From JAMZMI01 sp963848175 (lineage in GTDB: Bacteria > Bacteroidota > Bacteroidia > Cytophagales > Cyclobacteriaceae): a stretch of DNA of 64,000 nt. The notes beneath the pieces are model-generated. The model saw only the letters and a program-made list of their open reading frames with translations. It was not told the DNA's origin and did no database searches. The stretch is from the NCBI GenBank assembly GCA_963848175.1, contig CAWKCO010000004.1, forward strand, positions 1 to 64,000, in the 5' to 3' direction. Within the stretch, counting starts at the first letter, position 1. Each line of letters opens with the position of its first letter. The translations under genes and the position numbers were made by a program. Below, one piece after another: positions 38,911 through 49,057 of this stretch.

Positions 38911-40102
38911 GTATTTTATCATATATCAAGTTCACAAGATCTTTGGCCACTTCTGCCTTTTCTTTTAACTCAAAATCGTAAGCATTATTTTCTCGGTCAA
39001 ATATTGTGACCTTATTTGTGTCGTGAGCGAAACCTGCGCCTTCGTTGTTTAGCGAATTGAGGACGATCAAGTCAAAATTCTTTGAAGCCAATTTCTTTGA
39101 AGCATTTACTGTTTCGTTTTCTGTCTCCAAGGCAAACCCAACAGTAAACTGTTTGTTTTTTTGTTTGCCTAATTCCTTCGCAATATCAGGGTTGGACACC
39201 AGTTGAATCTGTAGTTGCTCCGTGCTTTTCTTTATCTTTTGATCTGCTACTGTAGCCGGACGATAATCCGCTACCGCCGCAGCAAAAACAGCGATATCCA
39301 TCTCAGCAAAATGTGACTGAGCCGCTTTTAGCATTTCTTCGGCGGATTTCACTTTCTCTACTGTGATTTGATCATGGTTGGGATAATGCGAAACAGGGCC
39401 AGAAACAAATAGAACGTGAGCACCTCTGTTAGCCAGCTCCTGAGCAATGGTAGCTCCCATTTTCCCCGTACTGTGATTTCCAATATACCTCACAGGGTCT
39501 ATCGCTTCATGCGTGGGGCCAGAAGTAATCAAAATTTTCTTACCAGTGAAGTCTTTTGTTTCTCCAAAGAAAGTTTGAACCTTACTCAGGATCGTTTCTG
39601 GTTCAGCCATTCGACCTTCACCCACAAGCCCACTTGCCAGCTCTCCATTTTCCGCATCAATAATGATGTTACCAAAGTTTGAGATTCGCCTAAGATTTTC
39701 GATAGTCGTAGGGTGGCGATACATGTCTAAGTCCATCGCAGGGGAGACCATCACTGGACATTTGGCAGATAGGTAGGTGGCCATAATCAGGTTGTCACAA
39801 ATGCCATGAGCAATTTTTCCTAATGTATGAGCGCTGAGTGGAGCGATGATCATCAGGTCAGCCCACATTCCTAGCTCTACGTGGTTTGTCCATTGTCCAG
39901 TATCATCTTTGATGAAGTCGGAATAGACTGGTCGCTTCGAGAGTGTGGCGAGGGTCAAAGGTGAAATGAAAGTTTTGGCACTTTCGGTCATGATCACCTG
40001 TACTTGTGCACCCTCTTTTACAAGTAAGCGCACAAAAAAAGCGGTTTTGTACGCTGCTATTGAGCCACAAACCGCTAATAATATTTTTTTTCCTGCCAAC
40101 AT
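38903..40102 (-). CDS. coaBC: Bifunctional phosphopantothenoylcysteine decarboxylase/synthase
   Basis: 399 residues; two consecutive steps of coenzyme A synthesis. The N-terminal flavoprotein domain has GKKILLAVCGSIAAYK, the active His in WTNHVELG and the PASANT-like region APLSAHTLGKIAHG, with SPAMDLDMYRHP. The C-terminal CoaB domain has ILITSGPTHEAIDPVRYIGN, TGKMG and the late KKSTEQLQIQLVSNPDI, FALETE and LNNEGAGFAHDTN. Both domains are complete. It lies 10 bases downstream of rpoZ. Confidence 0.95.
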   Translation of the reverse strand: MLAGKKILLAVCGSIAAYKTAFFVRLLVKEGAQVQVIMTESAKTFISPLTLATLSKRPVYSDFIKDDTGQWTNHVELGMWADLMIIAPLSAHTLGKIAHGICDNLIMATYLSAKCPVMVSPAMDLDMYRHPTTIENLRRISNFGNIIIDAENGELASGLVGEGRMAEPETILSKVQTFFGETKDFTGKKILITSGPTHEAIDPVRYIGNHSTGKMGATIAQELANRGAHVLFVSGPVSHYPNHDQITVEKVKSAEEMLKAAQSHFAEMDIAVFAAAVADYRPATVADQKIKKSTEQLQIQLVSNPDIAKELGKQKNKQFTVGFALETENETVNASKKLASKNFDLIVLNSLNNEGAGFAHDTNKVTIFDRENNAYDFELKEKAEVAKDLVNLIYDKIHA

Positions 40103-40112
40103 TGGCGGAAAA

Positions 40113-40430
40113 TTAAGATTTTACACCTTCATCTTCTGCTCTTCTGAAAGAAAGTTTTCCATCAAGGAATTCATCGATCGCCACAGTAGATGGTTTTGGC
40201 ATTCTTTCGTAGAACTTAGAGATTTCTATTTGCTCTCTGTTTTCGAAGATTTCTTCCAGATTATCTACAGACGAGGCAAATTCAGCAAGCTTAGAGTTGA
40301 GCTCTTCTTTTTGCTGTGCGCTGATCTGACGTGCTCTTTTTCCAATTACTATGAGAGATTCATACACGTTACCTGTTGGTTTCGCTACATGTTCGTTATC
40401 TCTAGTGATTATAGATGAGTTACTAGCCAT
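40113..40430 (-). CDS. rpoZ: DNA-directed RNA polymerase omega subunit (Bacteroidota type)
   Basis: 105 residues. The core resembles the Rpb6/omega fold: GNVYESLIVIGKRARQISAQQKEEL near residue 20, then an acidic helix and FYERMPKPSTVAIDEFLDGKL. It lies between bamD and coaBC on the same strand, the usual arrangement in this phylum (bamD-rpoZ-coaBC). Confidence 0.9.
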   Translation of the reverse strand: MASNSSIITRDNEHVAKPTGNVYESLIVIGKRARQISAQQKEELNSKLAEFASSVDNLEEIFENREQIEISKFYERMPKPSTVAIDEFLDGKLSFRRAEDEGVKS

Positions 40431-40446
40431 TTACTTGAATTTTTTC

Positions 40447-41262
40447 TTATGATTTCTGATCTGCAAAGATACGTAATTGTTTTATGCTTTTCGCATAAAT
40501 ATCTTCAGCTTCTATTATATAACTGCCCTTAGGGAACCTGTCAATGTATTTTTCATACTTTTCGACAGTCTCTCTGTAGCGTTCTTCTTGCTTGGAAGTG
40601 ATACTGATTTCAGCCAAATCAAAGATTGCTTTGATAGATAAAAAGCCAATCTCTTCTCTGTATTTTGAATCCGGATAGTCTTTTACAAAATTGTCAAAAG
40701 CAACAATGGCCGCCTTATAGCGCTTCAGCTTGTAATACAATTTCGAGTTGTCGTATGCTTTTAGCTCCAATTTCACCTGCAATTCGTCAATCTGAGCATC
40801 GGCTCGTTCAGAAAATTCAGAATAAGGATATTTGTTTAGAAACAATTGTAAAGCAGTGAGCGCCTCATACGTGCTTGTTTGATCAAGACTAGAGGCCGGA
40901 GATTGCATGTAAAGTGAGTTTGCTTGCTGATAGGCAGCTTCCATCACATACTCACTACGTCCATACGTTCTTACAAACTCTTTGAAATGGTGCGCGCTGA
41001 GGATGTACATACCTTGATAGAAGTTGGTATACGCAAAATAGAATTCTGCAAGTTCAGCTTCCTCTGTTCCACGGATAATGGGTCTGATTTCTTCTAGCAG
41101 CACACCTGCTCGATAGTAATCTTTTTCTTCGTAATATTTGAGAGCACCTTCGTATTTTACTCTCCAGTCACCGCTCTTTTGTAGTTTTCTGAATTTGCTA
41201 CATGAGCTAATTGCGAAAACCAGAACTATAAGCGTGAAATATTTTAATAAACCTTTAACCAT
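40447..41262 (-). CDS. bamD: Outer-membrane assembly lipoprotein BamD
   Basis: 271 residues. Lipoprotein leader FTLIVLVFAISSCSK with Cys near residue 21. Five tetratricopeptide-type helix pairs follow (ALKYYEEKDYYRAGVLLEE, AYTNFYQGMYILSAHHFKE, TALQLFLNKYPYSEF, RYKAAIVAFDNFVKDYPDS, TVEKYEKYIDRFPKG). This is the BamD/YfiO architecture, a periplasmic partner of BamA in beta-barrel insertion. It leads the bamD-rpoZ-coaBC-DUF4835 set. Confidence 0.92.
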   Translation of the reverse strand: MVKGLLKYFTLIVLVFAISSCSKFRKLQKSGDWRVKYEGALKYYEEKDYYRAGVLLEEIRPIIRGTEEAELAEFYFAYTNFYQGMYILSAHHFKEFVRTYGRSEYVMEAAYQQANSLYMQSPASSLDQTSTYEALTALQLFLNKYPYSEFSERADAQIDELQVKLELKAYDNSKLYYKLKRYKAAIVAFDNFVKDYPDSKYREEIGFLSIKAIFDLAEISITSKQEERYRETVEKYEKYIDRFPKGSYIIEAEDIYAKSIKQLRIFADQKS

Positions 41263-41346
41263 TATTCCAAAATTGACCGCAAACTTAATCTTTTTGATTT
41301 CTAAACTGAAACCAACCTTGATTCATTGCTTTTACTTTCTGTTTTT

Positions 41347-43056
41347 TTAACGCTTTGTCTCTGGTTTTGGCTTTAATCCTGATGCAGCAGGTCTTATTGC
41401 CTCTCTGCCTAAAGGCTTTTCTTCATTTTTCGGAGGAAGAGGAGTGGATTTTCTTTTTTCCGTAGGCTTAATTTCAACGTTTTTCTTTGGGTCGGCTGGA
41501 GCCAAATTTCCTAAGCTGTCTATCGGGCTATTAGTTCTTGTGGAGTCAAGATAAGGAGCAACGTCGAAAAGCGTCGGCTTTTCCATAATTCGCCATTGGA
41601 ATCCTGCCAACCTTTGAATTTCGGCCGTCAGCTCATGAGGAGGGATGAAGTTGGCCTCAGGGTTTACGTATACCTTAAAGCGAATGAGTTTATTGTCTCT
41701 AAAATCAATGCGCATGTGACTGCAAAAGATTTTATTCATACCCATGGTCACAGAATCTCCTTCTTCTAGGCTGTAATACAGCATTTCTCCGTTTCCATTT
41801 ACGTTGAGATGATCCATTTTATTTTCCTTAAAAAAGGCCGTCATACTTCTTCCCTTGATCTGATTGTAGTTGATCAAAGTGTCTTCTGACGTGAGAAAAG
41901 CATTGCTATTCATGTACATTTTGTCCAATTTCTCATTTTTCAATGCTAGAATAATCGTATCGCTTTCGCTTTGATTTTTATCATTCCACATCACAGGGTC
42001 ATGATAGAAAAAGAGCATAGAATCACTTTTGAAGTAGGCCATAGAATCGGAAATTCCCTGCAGACCCTTTTTGAAAATTTTCACATCATAATAGGCCAAA
42101 ACTCGCTTCATAGAATCAATGTCGTGCTCGATGGCCACAAGTGTATCAGCAGAGAGATATAATGTGTCGTTACTAATTGGTTTTTTCATAATAGGCCTAC
42201 CACCATAGACCTTACTCAAACCAGCTATTTTATCATAATACCCCTCATCTCCAATGATAATGATGCTGTCTTCTTTGGAGGTAAGTTTTACATGACCGTT
42301 TGCCTTGTAATATTTGTTGATTTCATCAAAGAAGATTTCATCGCCTTCCATGTAATAATTCTTTGTCTCAATCCTTCCGCTGGCAAATTCGGACTGATCT
42401 ATTTCCGTTCTAAACTCTCCTTTTTGAGCATTCAGGATGCTGCCATCTTCCTTTAGAATGGTTGTAGGGCCAAAAGTGTAGGCAATTTTTGTTTCTGTAT
42501 TGTACCTAAGTGTGTCTGTCTTTAGGTCATAGTCTGGTGCATCTAAAAAGACATTTTTCTTGAATAGCGCATAATCTTGCTGCGAATAGAAATAACCAAT
42601 CTGGCTTGTGAGGGTATTGGTTTCGTCTACGAGCTTGCCTTTATTGAAATAGTGGGCTATTTCTAAATCCAAATCGTAATCCAAGAAATCGGTGTAGAGC
42701 GTACTTTCGCCATTGGTGTAGATGACATTGTTTCTTAACTCAGCGGTTCTTAAATCTCCATTATATATAAGCTTATCGGCTGTGATCGTGGTAGAATCAT
42801 CCACAATTCTCACGTGCCCAAAGGCTTCCATGATGTTGGTGTTTTTATAGAAAAATGAGCTGTCACAATAAACCGTGGTTGTTTCTTGTGTGAAAACAAC
42901 GTTGTTAGTCAATCGTCTTACTCGATCGCCATCCTTTTTGATGAGTTGTAGCTTGTCAGCTTTATATTTAATTTTTTCCTTCGAACCTTGAGCTTTCGCA
43001 TGTAGCGAAAAGGTCAAAACGGCGAGAAGGAATATATAATATTGTATCTTCGACAT
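41347..43056 (-). CDS. OstA/LptA-like organic-solvent-tolerance protein
   Basis: 569 residues with signal peptide (FLLAVLTFSLHAKAQ). The mature protein is a long series of short beta-helical repeats of the type DRVRRLTNNVVF, TTVYCDSSFFYKN, NIMEAFGHVRIVDD and TITADKLIYNGDLRTAEL, as in LptA and the OstA-like domain of LptD. The C-terminal 60 residues are Pro/Lys-rich and poorly structured. It presumably works in lipopolysaccharide transport or as a related periplasmic protein. The start is 46 bases from the divergent tilS start. Typical of the Bacteroidota OstA-like family. Confidence 0.85.
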   Translation of the reverse strand: MSKIQYYIFLLAVLTFSLHAKAQGSKEKIKYKADKLQLIKKDGDRVRRLTNNVVFTQETTTVYCDSSFFYKNTNIMEAFGHVRIVDDSTTITADKLIYNGDLRTAELRNNVIYTNGESTLYTDFLDYDLDLEIAHYFNKGKLVDETNTLTSQIGYFYSQQDYALFKKNVFLDAPDYDLKTDTLRYNTETKIAYTFGPTTILKEDGSILNAQKGEFRTEIDQSEFASGRIETKNYYMEGDEIFFDEINKYYKANGHVKLTSKEDSIIIIGDEGYYDKIAGLSKVYGGRPIMKKPISNDTLYLSADTLVAIEHDIDSMKRVLAYYDVKIFKKGLQGISDSMAYFKSDSMLFFYHDPVMWNDKNQSESDTIILALKNEKLDKMYMNSNAFLTSEDTLINYNQIKGRSMTAFFKENKMDHLNVNGNGEMLYYSLEEGDSVTMGMNKIFCSHMRIDFRDNKLIRFKVYVNPEANFIPPHELTAEIQRLAGFQWRIMEKPTLFDVAPYLDSTRTNSPIDSLGNLAPADPKKNVEIKPTEKRKSTPLPPKNEEKPLGREAIRPAASGLKPKPETKR

Positions 43057-43102
43057 GGGTTCGCAAAACTAACAATATCAACGTTAGTTCCATTCAAATC
43101 AT

Positions 43103-44422
43103 ATGGTTGAGTCTTTATTAAAATTCGTAACATCTCAGAGTCTCTTCTCTCACGACGACAAATTGCTACTAGCAGTGAGTGGAGGAGTGGATTCAATGGT
43201 CATGGCGCAATTGTTTGCCAATGCAGGAATTGAGTTTTCCATTGCTCATGTAAATTATAACTTGAGGGGGAGGCACTCGATTGGCGACAAGGATTTTGTG
43301 AAAAATTGGGCGGATTGCAATCATGTACCTGTTTATGTGCGTGAGGTGCAAGAAGATGAATACGAGATTTCAGGATCCATTCAAGTCAGGGCTAGAGAAA
43401 TTCGATATACTTTTTTTCAAAGCCTGATGTCTGAGCGTGGCTACACTAAAGTGGCTACAGCCCATCATCTCAATGATGCTTTTGAGACTATTATGCTCAA
43501 TTTGGTGCGAGGCTCAGGCCCCAGAGGACTCAAAGGAATTCCAATCAAGCGCGATGAGATCATTCGTCCAATGATGTTCGCGTCGAGAGAAGATATTATG
43601 AATTACGCCAAAACTTATAATATTAAGTGGCGCGAGGATGCATCCAATTCCAAGATTGATTACCATCGAAATTTCATCAGAAAAGAAATAGCTCCTCGAT
43701 TAAAAGAATTGAATCCGTCTCTTGAAAACACCTTTAAAGACACCCTGTTGAGATTGGAAGCCACGTCTGAGTTGGTAGTGGCACGGAAGCAAGAAATTTT
43801 GAATCAGTATGTGAAAGAAGGTCAGGGGGTGAAAGTGATCGTGACCGACTGGGTTCAAGATGATAAGATCAGTTTGTTGATTTTGTCTGAGATACTTTCT
43901 GATTATGGTTTAAACTTCAAAGTTTGCAAGGACGTGCATGCGTGTGTGCTTTCTAATAAAGTGGGGAAGATGTTTTATGGAGCAGATGTGGAGATCAATG
44001 TAGATCGTGATAGTTTGATTGTGAAAGCATCTGAAAATGAGCGAGTAGCCATGCGGATTGGTGTGGAGCAAGAGGAGATCAATCTTTGTGGTCAAAGCCT
44101 CTCCCTTGAAAGGCTCACAGAGCACTGGGAGATTTCGGTAGATCTATCGAAGGCACTTTTGAACTATGAATCGTTGCAATGGCCACTGACTTTGCGTACA
44201 TGGGAGAAGGGAGATAGGTTTACTCCTTTTGGGATGAAAGGTAGCAAGCTGGTGAGTGATTTTTTGATTGACAATAAAGTCCCTGTTTCCTTGAAATCTA
44301 AAGTTTTGGTGCTCATCAGTGGAGGTGAAATTTGTTGGGTGATGGGCTATAGAATAAGTGATAAATTTAAGGTCACAAAACAGACCAATAGCGTTTTAAA
44401 AATGACAATAAGCCATGCTTAA
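43103..44422 (+). CDS. tilS: tRNA(Ile)-lysidine synthetase
   Basis: 439 residues. The N-type ATP-pyrophosphatase motif LAVSGGVDSMVMAQLF is near residue 25. Further landmarks are HVNYNLRG, VATAHHLNDAFETIMLNLVRG, RPMMFASREDIMNYA and REDASNSKIDYHRNFIR, then the C-terminal domain with WPLTLRTWEKGDRFTPFGMKG. It modifies C34 of tRNA-Ile(CAU) to lysidine and is normally essential. Its end overlaps the next gene by 8 bases. Confidence 0.95.
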   Translation: MVESLLKFVTSQSLFSHDDKLLLAVSGGVDSMVMAQLFANAGIEFSIAHVNYNLRGRHSIGDKDFVKNWADCNHVPVYVREVQEDEYEISGSIQVRAREIRYTFFQSLMSERGYTKVATAHHLNDAFETIMLNLVRGSGPRGLKGIPIKRDEIIRPMMFASREDIMNYAKTYNIKWREDASNSKIDYHRNFIRKEIAPRLKELNPSLENTFKDTLLRLEATSELVVARKQEILNQYVKEGQGVKVIVTDWVQDDKISLLILSEILSDYGLNFKVCKDVHACVLSNKVGKMFYGADVEINVDRDSLIVKASENERVAMRIGVEQEEINLCGQSLSLERLTEHWEISVDLSKALLNYESLQWPLTLRTWEKGDRFTPFGMKGSKLVSDFLIDNKVPVSLKSKVLVLISGGEICWVMGYRISDKFKVTKQTNSVLKMTISHA

Positions 44423-44930
44423 GTTTTTCAAAAAGTCTTATTCGGAAAGTGATCTTGAACTTTTTAAGTTTTTGAGAAAAAATCCTTTGATGAGCTCTCT
44501 CACCAATGAGGAATTGGAGAAGTTTCAGCCATCTATCTATTTGCGTGTATATGGCGAAAACGAGGTGGTTTTCTTTACTGGTGACCCTAGTCATGCACTT
44601 TACATCGTGAAAAAAGGTGTGGTTTCACTGAATTTGGAAATAAAAGGGGAGTTTGAAAAGCTAATGATCCTTAGAAATGGGTTTGTTTTTGGTGACAACT
44701 CAATTTTGGATGGAGCTAGACGCATTTACTCAGCAATAGTCCATGCTGCGGGTACGGAGCTATATGTCATCCCCAAAGTGAACCTAAAAGAAGTGATGGA
44801 ACATGATCCCATTATCAAGTCGAAGATCATGTACTCCTTTGCTAATATGTATAACGGTTACACAGAGAAGCTTTTCGACACTTACAAAGGAAGTCGTGGT
44901 TTCTTTGATTTAAATACGATTTATTCCTAA
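44415..44930 (+). CDS. Cyclic-nucleotide-binding-domain protein
   Basis: 171 residues forming a single cNMP-binding beta barrel (YLRVYGENEVVFFTGDPSHALYIVKKG, LRNGFVFGDNSILDG), with short helices at both ends and no DNA-binding domain. The phosphate-binding cassette is degenerate (FGDNSILDGARRIYSA lacks the classical GE-x-A-L/R-x2-A form), so it may not bind a cyclic nucleotide. The overlap with tilS indicates translational coupling. Function unknown. Confidence 0.8.
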   Translation: MLKFFKKSYSESDLELFKFLRKNPLMSSLTNEELEKFQPSIYLRVYGENEVVFFTGDPSHALYIVKKGVVSLNLEIKGEFEKLMILRNGFVFGDNSILDGARRIYSAIVHAAGTELYVIPKVNLKEVMEHDPIIKSKIMYSFANMYNGYTEKLFDTYKGSRGFFDLNTIYS

Positions 44931-45114
44931 TAAATATCATGTATATAAAAGGCATAATCCTTTGCCATTCAGGCACTGAATACTAATTTAGCCGAAGCAA
45001 ATCGAATCATATTTTAATGTATCTGAGGTGTCTCAATCGGTGGTCATCAAGTCCATTTTGTTACGACCAATACCAAGCAAGACATTCAGTTTCTAAAACA
45101 AAAAACAAAACAAA

Positions 45115-46053
45115 ATGAAAGTTACTGTAGTGGGTGCAGGTGCTGTAGGTGCAACATGTGCCGAAAACATCGCGAGAAAACAATTGGTAGAAGAAGTAGT
45201 CCTACTTGACATTAAAGAAGGTCTTGCTGAAGGTAAGGCCATGGATATGATGCAGTGCGCAACTCTTTCTGGATTCGATACTAAAATCACTGGTTCTACC
45301 AACGATTATAGCAAAACTGCTGGGTCTAAGGTAGTGGTGATTACTTCTGGTTTGCCTAGAAAACCTGGAATGACCCGTGAGGAGCTTATTGGTACCAATG
45401 CGGGAATCGTAAAGTCAGTAACTGAGAATATCTTGAAGTACTCTCCTGATACGATCTTGGTAGTGATCAGTAACCCGATGGATACCATGGCCTATCTTTC
45501 TGCTAAAGCTAGCGGATTGCCAAAAGAGCGTGTGATCGGAATGGGAGGTATTCTTGATAGCGCAAGATTTAAGTTTAGATTGAGTGAGGCTATTGGTTGC
45601 TCACCAAACGATTTGCAAGGTGTGGTTATAGGAGGTCATGGTGATACCACTATGATTCCATTGACTAGACATGCAACATATAACAGCTCTCCGGTATCAA
45701 ACTTCTTAACTCCTGAGCGTTTAGAGCAAGTAGCTCAAGATACGATGGTAGGTGGAGCTACTTTGACTAAGCTTATCGGCACATCTGCATGGTATGCGCC
45801 GGGCGCGGCAGGTGCAGCGCTTGTTGAGAGTATCGTGAGAGATCAGAAGAAACTATTTACTTGCTGCGCATACCTAGAAGGTGAGTATGGTCAGGATGAT
45901 ATCTGTATCGGAGTGCCAGTGGTCATTGGAGCGAATGGTATAGAGAAAATAGTTGAGTTTGAGCTCAATGACGAGGAAAAAGCGAAATTCGAAAAGAGCG
46001 CAGAAGCTGTAAGAGGCATGAACAGCGTTTTGAAGGATATGAAGTTGGTGTAA
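45115..46053 (+). CDS. mdh: Malate dehydrogenase (LDH-like type)
   Basis: 312 residues; interconverts malate and oxaloacetate with NAD(H) in the TCA cycle. Opening VTVVGAGAVGATCAENIA is the dinucleotide fold; the Asp after the second strand (VVLLDIKEG) indicates NAD. Substrate Arg residues are in GLPRKPGMTREEL, with VISNPMDTMAYL, and the catalytic His in IGGHGDTTMIPLTRH. Single gene, with a strong terminator after it. Confidence 0.95.
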   Translation: MKVTVVGAGAVGATCAENIARKQLVEEVVLLDIKEGLAEGKAMDMMQCATLSGFDTKITGSTNDYSKTAGSKVVVITSGLPRKPGMTREELIGTNAGIVKSVTENILKYSPDTILVVISNPMDTMAYLSAKASGLPKERVIGMGGILDSARFKFRLSEAIGCSPNDLQGVVIGGHGDTTMIPLTRHATYNSSPVSNFLTPERLEQVAQDTMVGGATLTKLIGTSAWYAPGAAGAALVESIVRDQKKLFTCCAYLEGEYGQDDICIGVPVVIGANGIEKIVEFELNDEEKAKFEKSAEAVRGMNSVLKDMKLV

Positions 46054-46072
46054 CAACCAAAAAATAATATTG

Positions 46073-46101
46073 GAAGCCGCTGATAAAGCGGCTTTTTTTT
46101 T
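46073..46101 (+). terminator. Terminator of mdh
   Basis: Hairpin AAGCCGC/GCGGCTT with loop TGATAAA, followed by nine T, 20 bases after the mdh stop. Confidence 0.9.
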
Positions 46102-46141
46102 CTCCATTGTATAAATTGCTGCCGCATAACAAATTGTTTCT

Positions 46142-48245
46142 ATGAGTAGTAAAGTAGATGAACTGATCAATAAAAGCCAACTAATTAGCCGCGATTTGAG
46201 CTGGTTGCACTTCAATGATAGAGTGCTAGATCAAGCACAAAGAGAAGGTCGTAGCGTACTCAATAGGCTCAAGTTTTTGGCTATTACAGCTTCCAATGCT
46301 GATGAGTTCTTTATGATTCGTGTAGGCAGTTTGTACAACTATCTCGATTATGGTAAAGATCGGATTGACTACTCTGGTCTGAGAGCCATACCTTTTAAAA
46401 TTCGTTTGTTGTCAGATTATCAAGCATTGGCCGCTCGACAGAATGAAATTTATAAAAATGAACTAAAGCGGGATTTTTCTAAAAATGGTTTTATGATCTC
46501 TGGAATGGAGGACTTGGATAAGCGTGAAAAGGAACGTGCATCCAATTATTTCCATAAGATCATTTTTCCTATGCTCACTCCAATGGTCTATGATAATTAT
46601 CATACGTTTCCAATTTTAGTGAATAACGTTTTAATATTTGGAGTAGTAACCAAAGCGGAGGAGAAGAAAGAAAAGAAGAAGATGTCCTTTATTCAGATTC
46701 CTCAAAATCTGCCACGATTTTTTGAGATTGAGCGCAAAGGAAAATTTGTTTTTGTACCGATAGAAGAAATTCTTAGAGCACATATTCATGAGCTCTTCAA
46801 AAATATAAAAATCGTCTCTACGTCACTGTTTCGTGTAACTCGAAATGGGGATTTTACTTTGGAAGATTCTGAGGACGATGAGGCTAATTTTATCGAAGAG
46901 GTAAAAAAGAAGCTGAAAACGAGAAAAACAGGACGTGTTGTAAGGATGGAGGCTGAAGCCAATAGCGACAGTTGGTTGTTGAAGCAGCTGATGTCTCGCT
47001 ATGAAATTGAAAGCGAAAATGTCATTACGGTACCAGAAGGCTGTTTGATGGATTATGCTGGGCTATGGCAGATTGTGGGGCATGATGAGTTGAGCGAACA
47101 TAATCCGCTCCCACCTAAGCCTGTGCCACCAATCAGCATGGCAGAATATGAACACCAAAACATGTTCAGAATTCTGAAAGACCGTGACATTCTTTTGCAC
47201 CACCCATACAATACTATTGATCCACTGTTGGATCTGCTGGATCAAGCCGCTGAAGATCCCTATGTGCTTTCTATCAAATTGACGATCTACAGAGTAGCTA
47301 AAAACTCACGTGTAGTCAATGCCTTGCTCAATGCGGCTGAAAATGGAAAGCACGTTTCAGTACTGTTTGAAGTAAAAGCGCGGTTTGATGAGGAGAACAA
47401 TATGAAAGAAGCGCAGCGTTTGCAAAAAGCAGGCTGCTTTGTGATATATGGAGTTGGGTCGCTAAAGACTCACACGAAGCTGCTGCTTATTGTAAGAAGA
47501 GAAAAAGAGCGAGTAACACGTTTTGTTCACATGTCTTCTGGAAACTATAATGAGTCCACCTCCAAACTATATACAGATATAGGTCTTCTTAGCTCCGATG
47601 AAGCTTATGCCAACGATGTTCAGGAGTTTTTTAATGTAATCACGGGGCATTCTATGCCCGACGATTATCAGTATTTGATTACAGCTCCACGTGAGATGAG
47701 ACCTAAACTCATACAACTAATAAACAACGAAGAGCAAAATGCAAAACTGGGATTGGCGTCTGGCATAGTCATAAAAATGAATTCTTTGCAGGACAAGGAA
47801 ACGATTATGGCTTTGTATTCAGCCTCTCAAGCAGGAGTGCCTATTAAGCTCATCGTGAGAGGGATTTGTAGCATTAGACCCAGTCGTGTTGGTCTCAGTG
47901 AGAATATTGAAGTAAGATCCATTGTTGGAGACTATTTGGAGCATTCTCGTATTTATTATTTTCATAATAACGATACGCCGATTGTCTATTCTGGTAGTGC
48001 CGATATGATGGTAAGAAGCTTTGATAGGAGGCTAGAATCTTTGTTCTTGATCAAAGATGAACTTCTGAAACAACAGGCGATTAACCTTTTGGCCTATAAT
48101 CTTAAAGACAATGTGAATAGCTACCTGATGAACGAAGATGGCTCATTTACGCTCGTGTACCCCGGGAGATGAAGAACCCTTCAATATTCATAAGGAATTT
48201 TATCGGGTTAGAAGAGAAATTGTGATGAAGGCAAAGTTGTTTTAA
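46142..48245 (+). CDS. ppk1: Polyphosphate kinase 1 (frameshift near the C-terminus)
   Basis: About 700 residues. Polymerises ATP gamma-phosphate to polyphosphate. Landmarks: LISRDLSWLHFNDRVLDQA, ITASNADEFFMIRVGSL, LLHHPYNTIDPLLDLL, LTIYRVAKNS, the catalytic His in LKTHTKLLLIVRRE and FVHMSSGNYNESTSKLYTDIG, then GICSIRPS and YYFHNN. The printed frame ends at VYPGR at 48172. Dropping one C from the C4 run near 48160 gives VYPGDEEPFNIHKEFYRVRREI and runs to a stop at 48243-48245. This looks like the true end, because the extra 24 residues are dense and charged as in related enzymes. Confidence 0.92.
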
Positions 48246-48273
48246 CCTAAGATCAATTAATGCCTAACTGACC

Positions 48274-48629
48274 TCATATCCAAATCAAGAGGTTGGTTTC
48301 ATCGATAGCTATTCTGTTGGTTGAGTTTTTATCCGTGATCGATTTATTAAACGTTTTTTTTTGATGAATTCTGCACGTGTATTACCCATGAGTTGAAGCT
48401 GTAGAATCATTTCGCTAGTAGCGGTCATAGTCATGTTATAAGCACTTTTGTTGCTTTCCATAGCCCACATCAGGTCTGCATCGTGATATACTCTGATAGG
48501 TGTTCTACTCAGTGCCTTGATATTTTCGTTGCTTAGGTCTGACCGATCAAAAGGACTCAATGCTCCACATATAAATGCTTGATCATGTGGTGTTCCACCT
48601 ACTATATTTTCTAAGATGCCATTATACAT
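48274..48629 (-). pseudogene. Remnant of a larger protein, 5' truncated and frameshifted
   Basis: The open part begins at an ATG at 48629 (MYNGILENIVGGTPHDQ), but coding character runs on for about 15 codons upstream (VANDQNPETTLQAK) to a stop only about 85 bases from the next gene, leaving no room for a full N-terminus. Near 48360 a run of nine T breaks the frame; shifting it continues as KTFNKSITDKNST to a stop at 48274. The phrases RTPIRVYHDADLMWAM and MTATSEMILQLQLMGNTRAEFI recall the C-terminal part of alpha/beta-hydrolase-like proteins, but I am not certain. Confidence 0.5.
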
Positions 48630-48714
48630 TTTGGCTTGAAGCGTGGTTTCAGGATTTTGATCGTTGGCTACCAGTTAAACATTTATTATTGCAATAATAA
48701 GTAAGTTTATCAGG

Positions 48715-49030
48715 ATGGGAGAAGGAACGCTATTGTTCTACGTATTGCTAGTTTTTGTACTGTTACCGTTGTTTTTTTGGTATCGCGTACGTTACGTAAA
48801 GCGGAGGATTGACAATGTAAAGTCCAAATGTACAAGCTGCGGACACATTCAGCGCCTGGCTCAAGTAGAGGATTATGACTGTCGCAAATGTGGGTATAGG
48901 ATTGTTTATCTAGACGAGAATGGAGAGCGTCGAAAGGATAAAATCTATATTTGTGATGGGTGTGGAGCAGAAGTGGTTCGAGGGAATTCTCACTTGCACA
49001 TCTTGTGGCTTGGAGGTATTTCCGGATTAG
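48715..49030 (+). CDS. Membrane-anchored zinc-ribbon protein (one frameshift)
   Basis: About 105 residues after repair. One N-terminal helix (LLFYVLLVFVLLPLFFWYRV) is followed by four C-x2-C pairs: CTSCGH, CRKCGY, CDGCGAE and, after correcting the frame near 48980 by one base, CTSCGLEVFPD. Four pairs would make two zinc ribbons facing the cytoplasm. In the printed frame the last pair is lost and the tail reads HLHILWLGG. No known partner. I do not recognise the family. Confidence 0.7.
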
Positions 49031-49057
49031 AAGAAATACCCCCAAAGCTATTTGTTA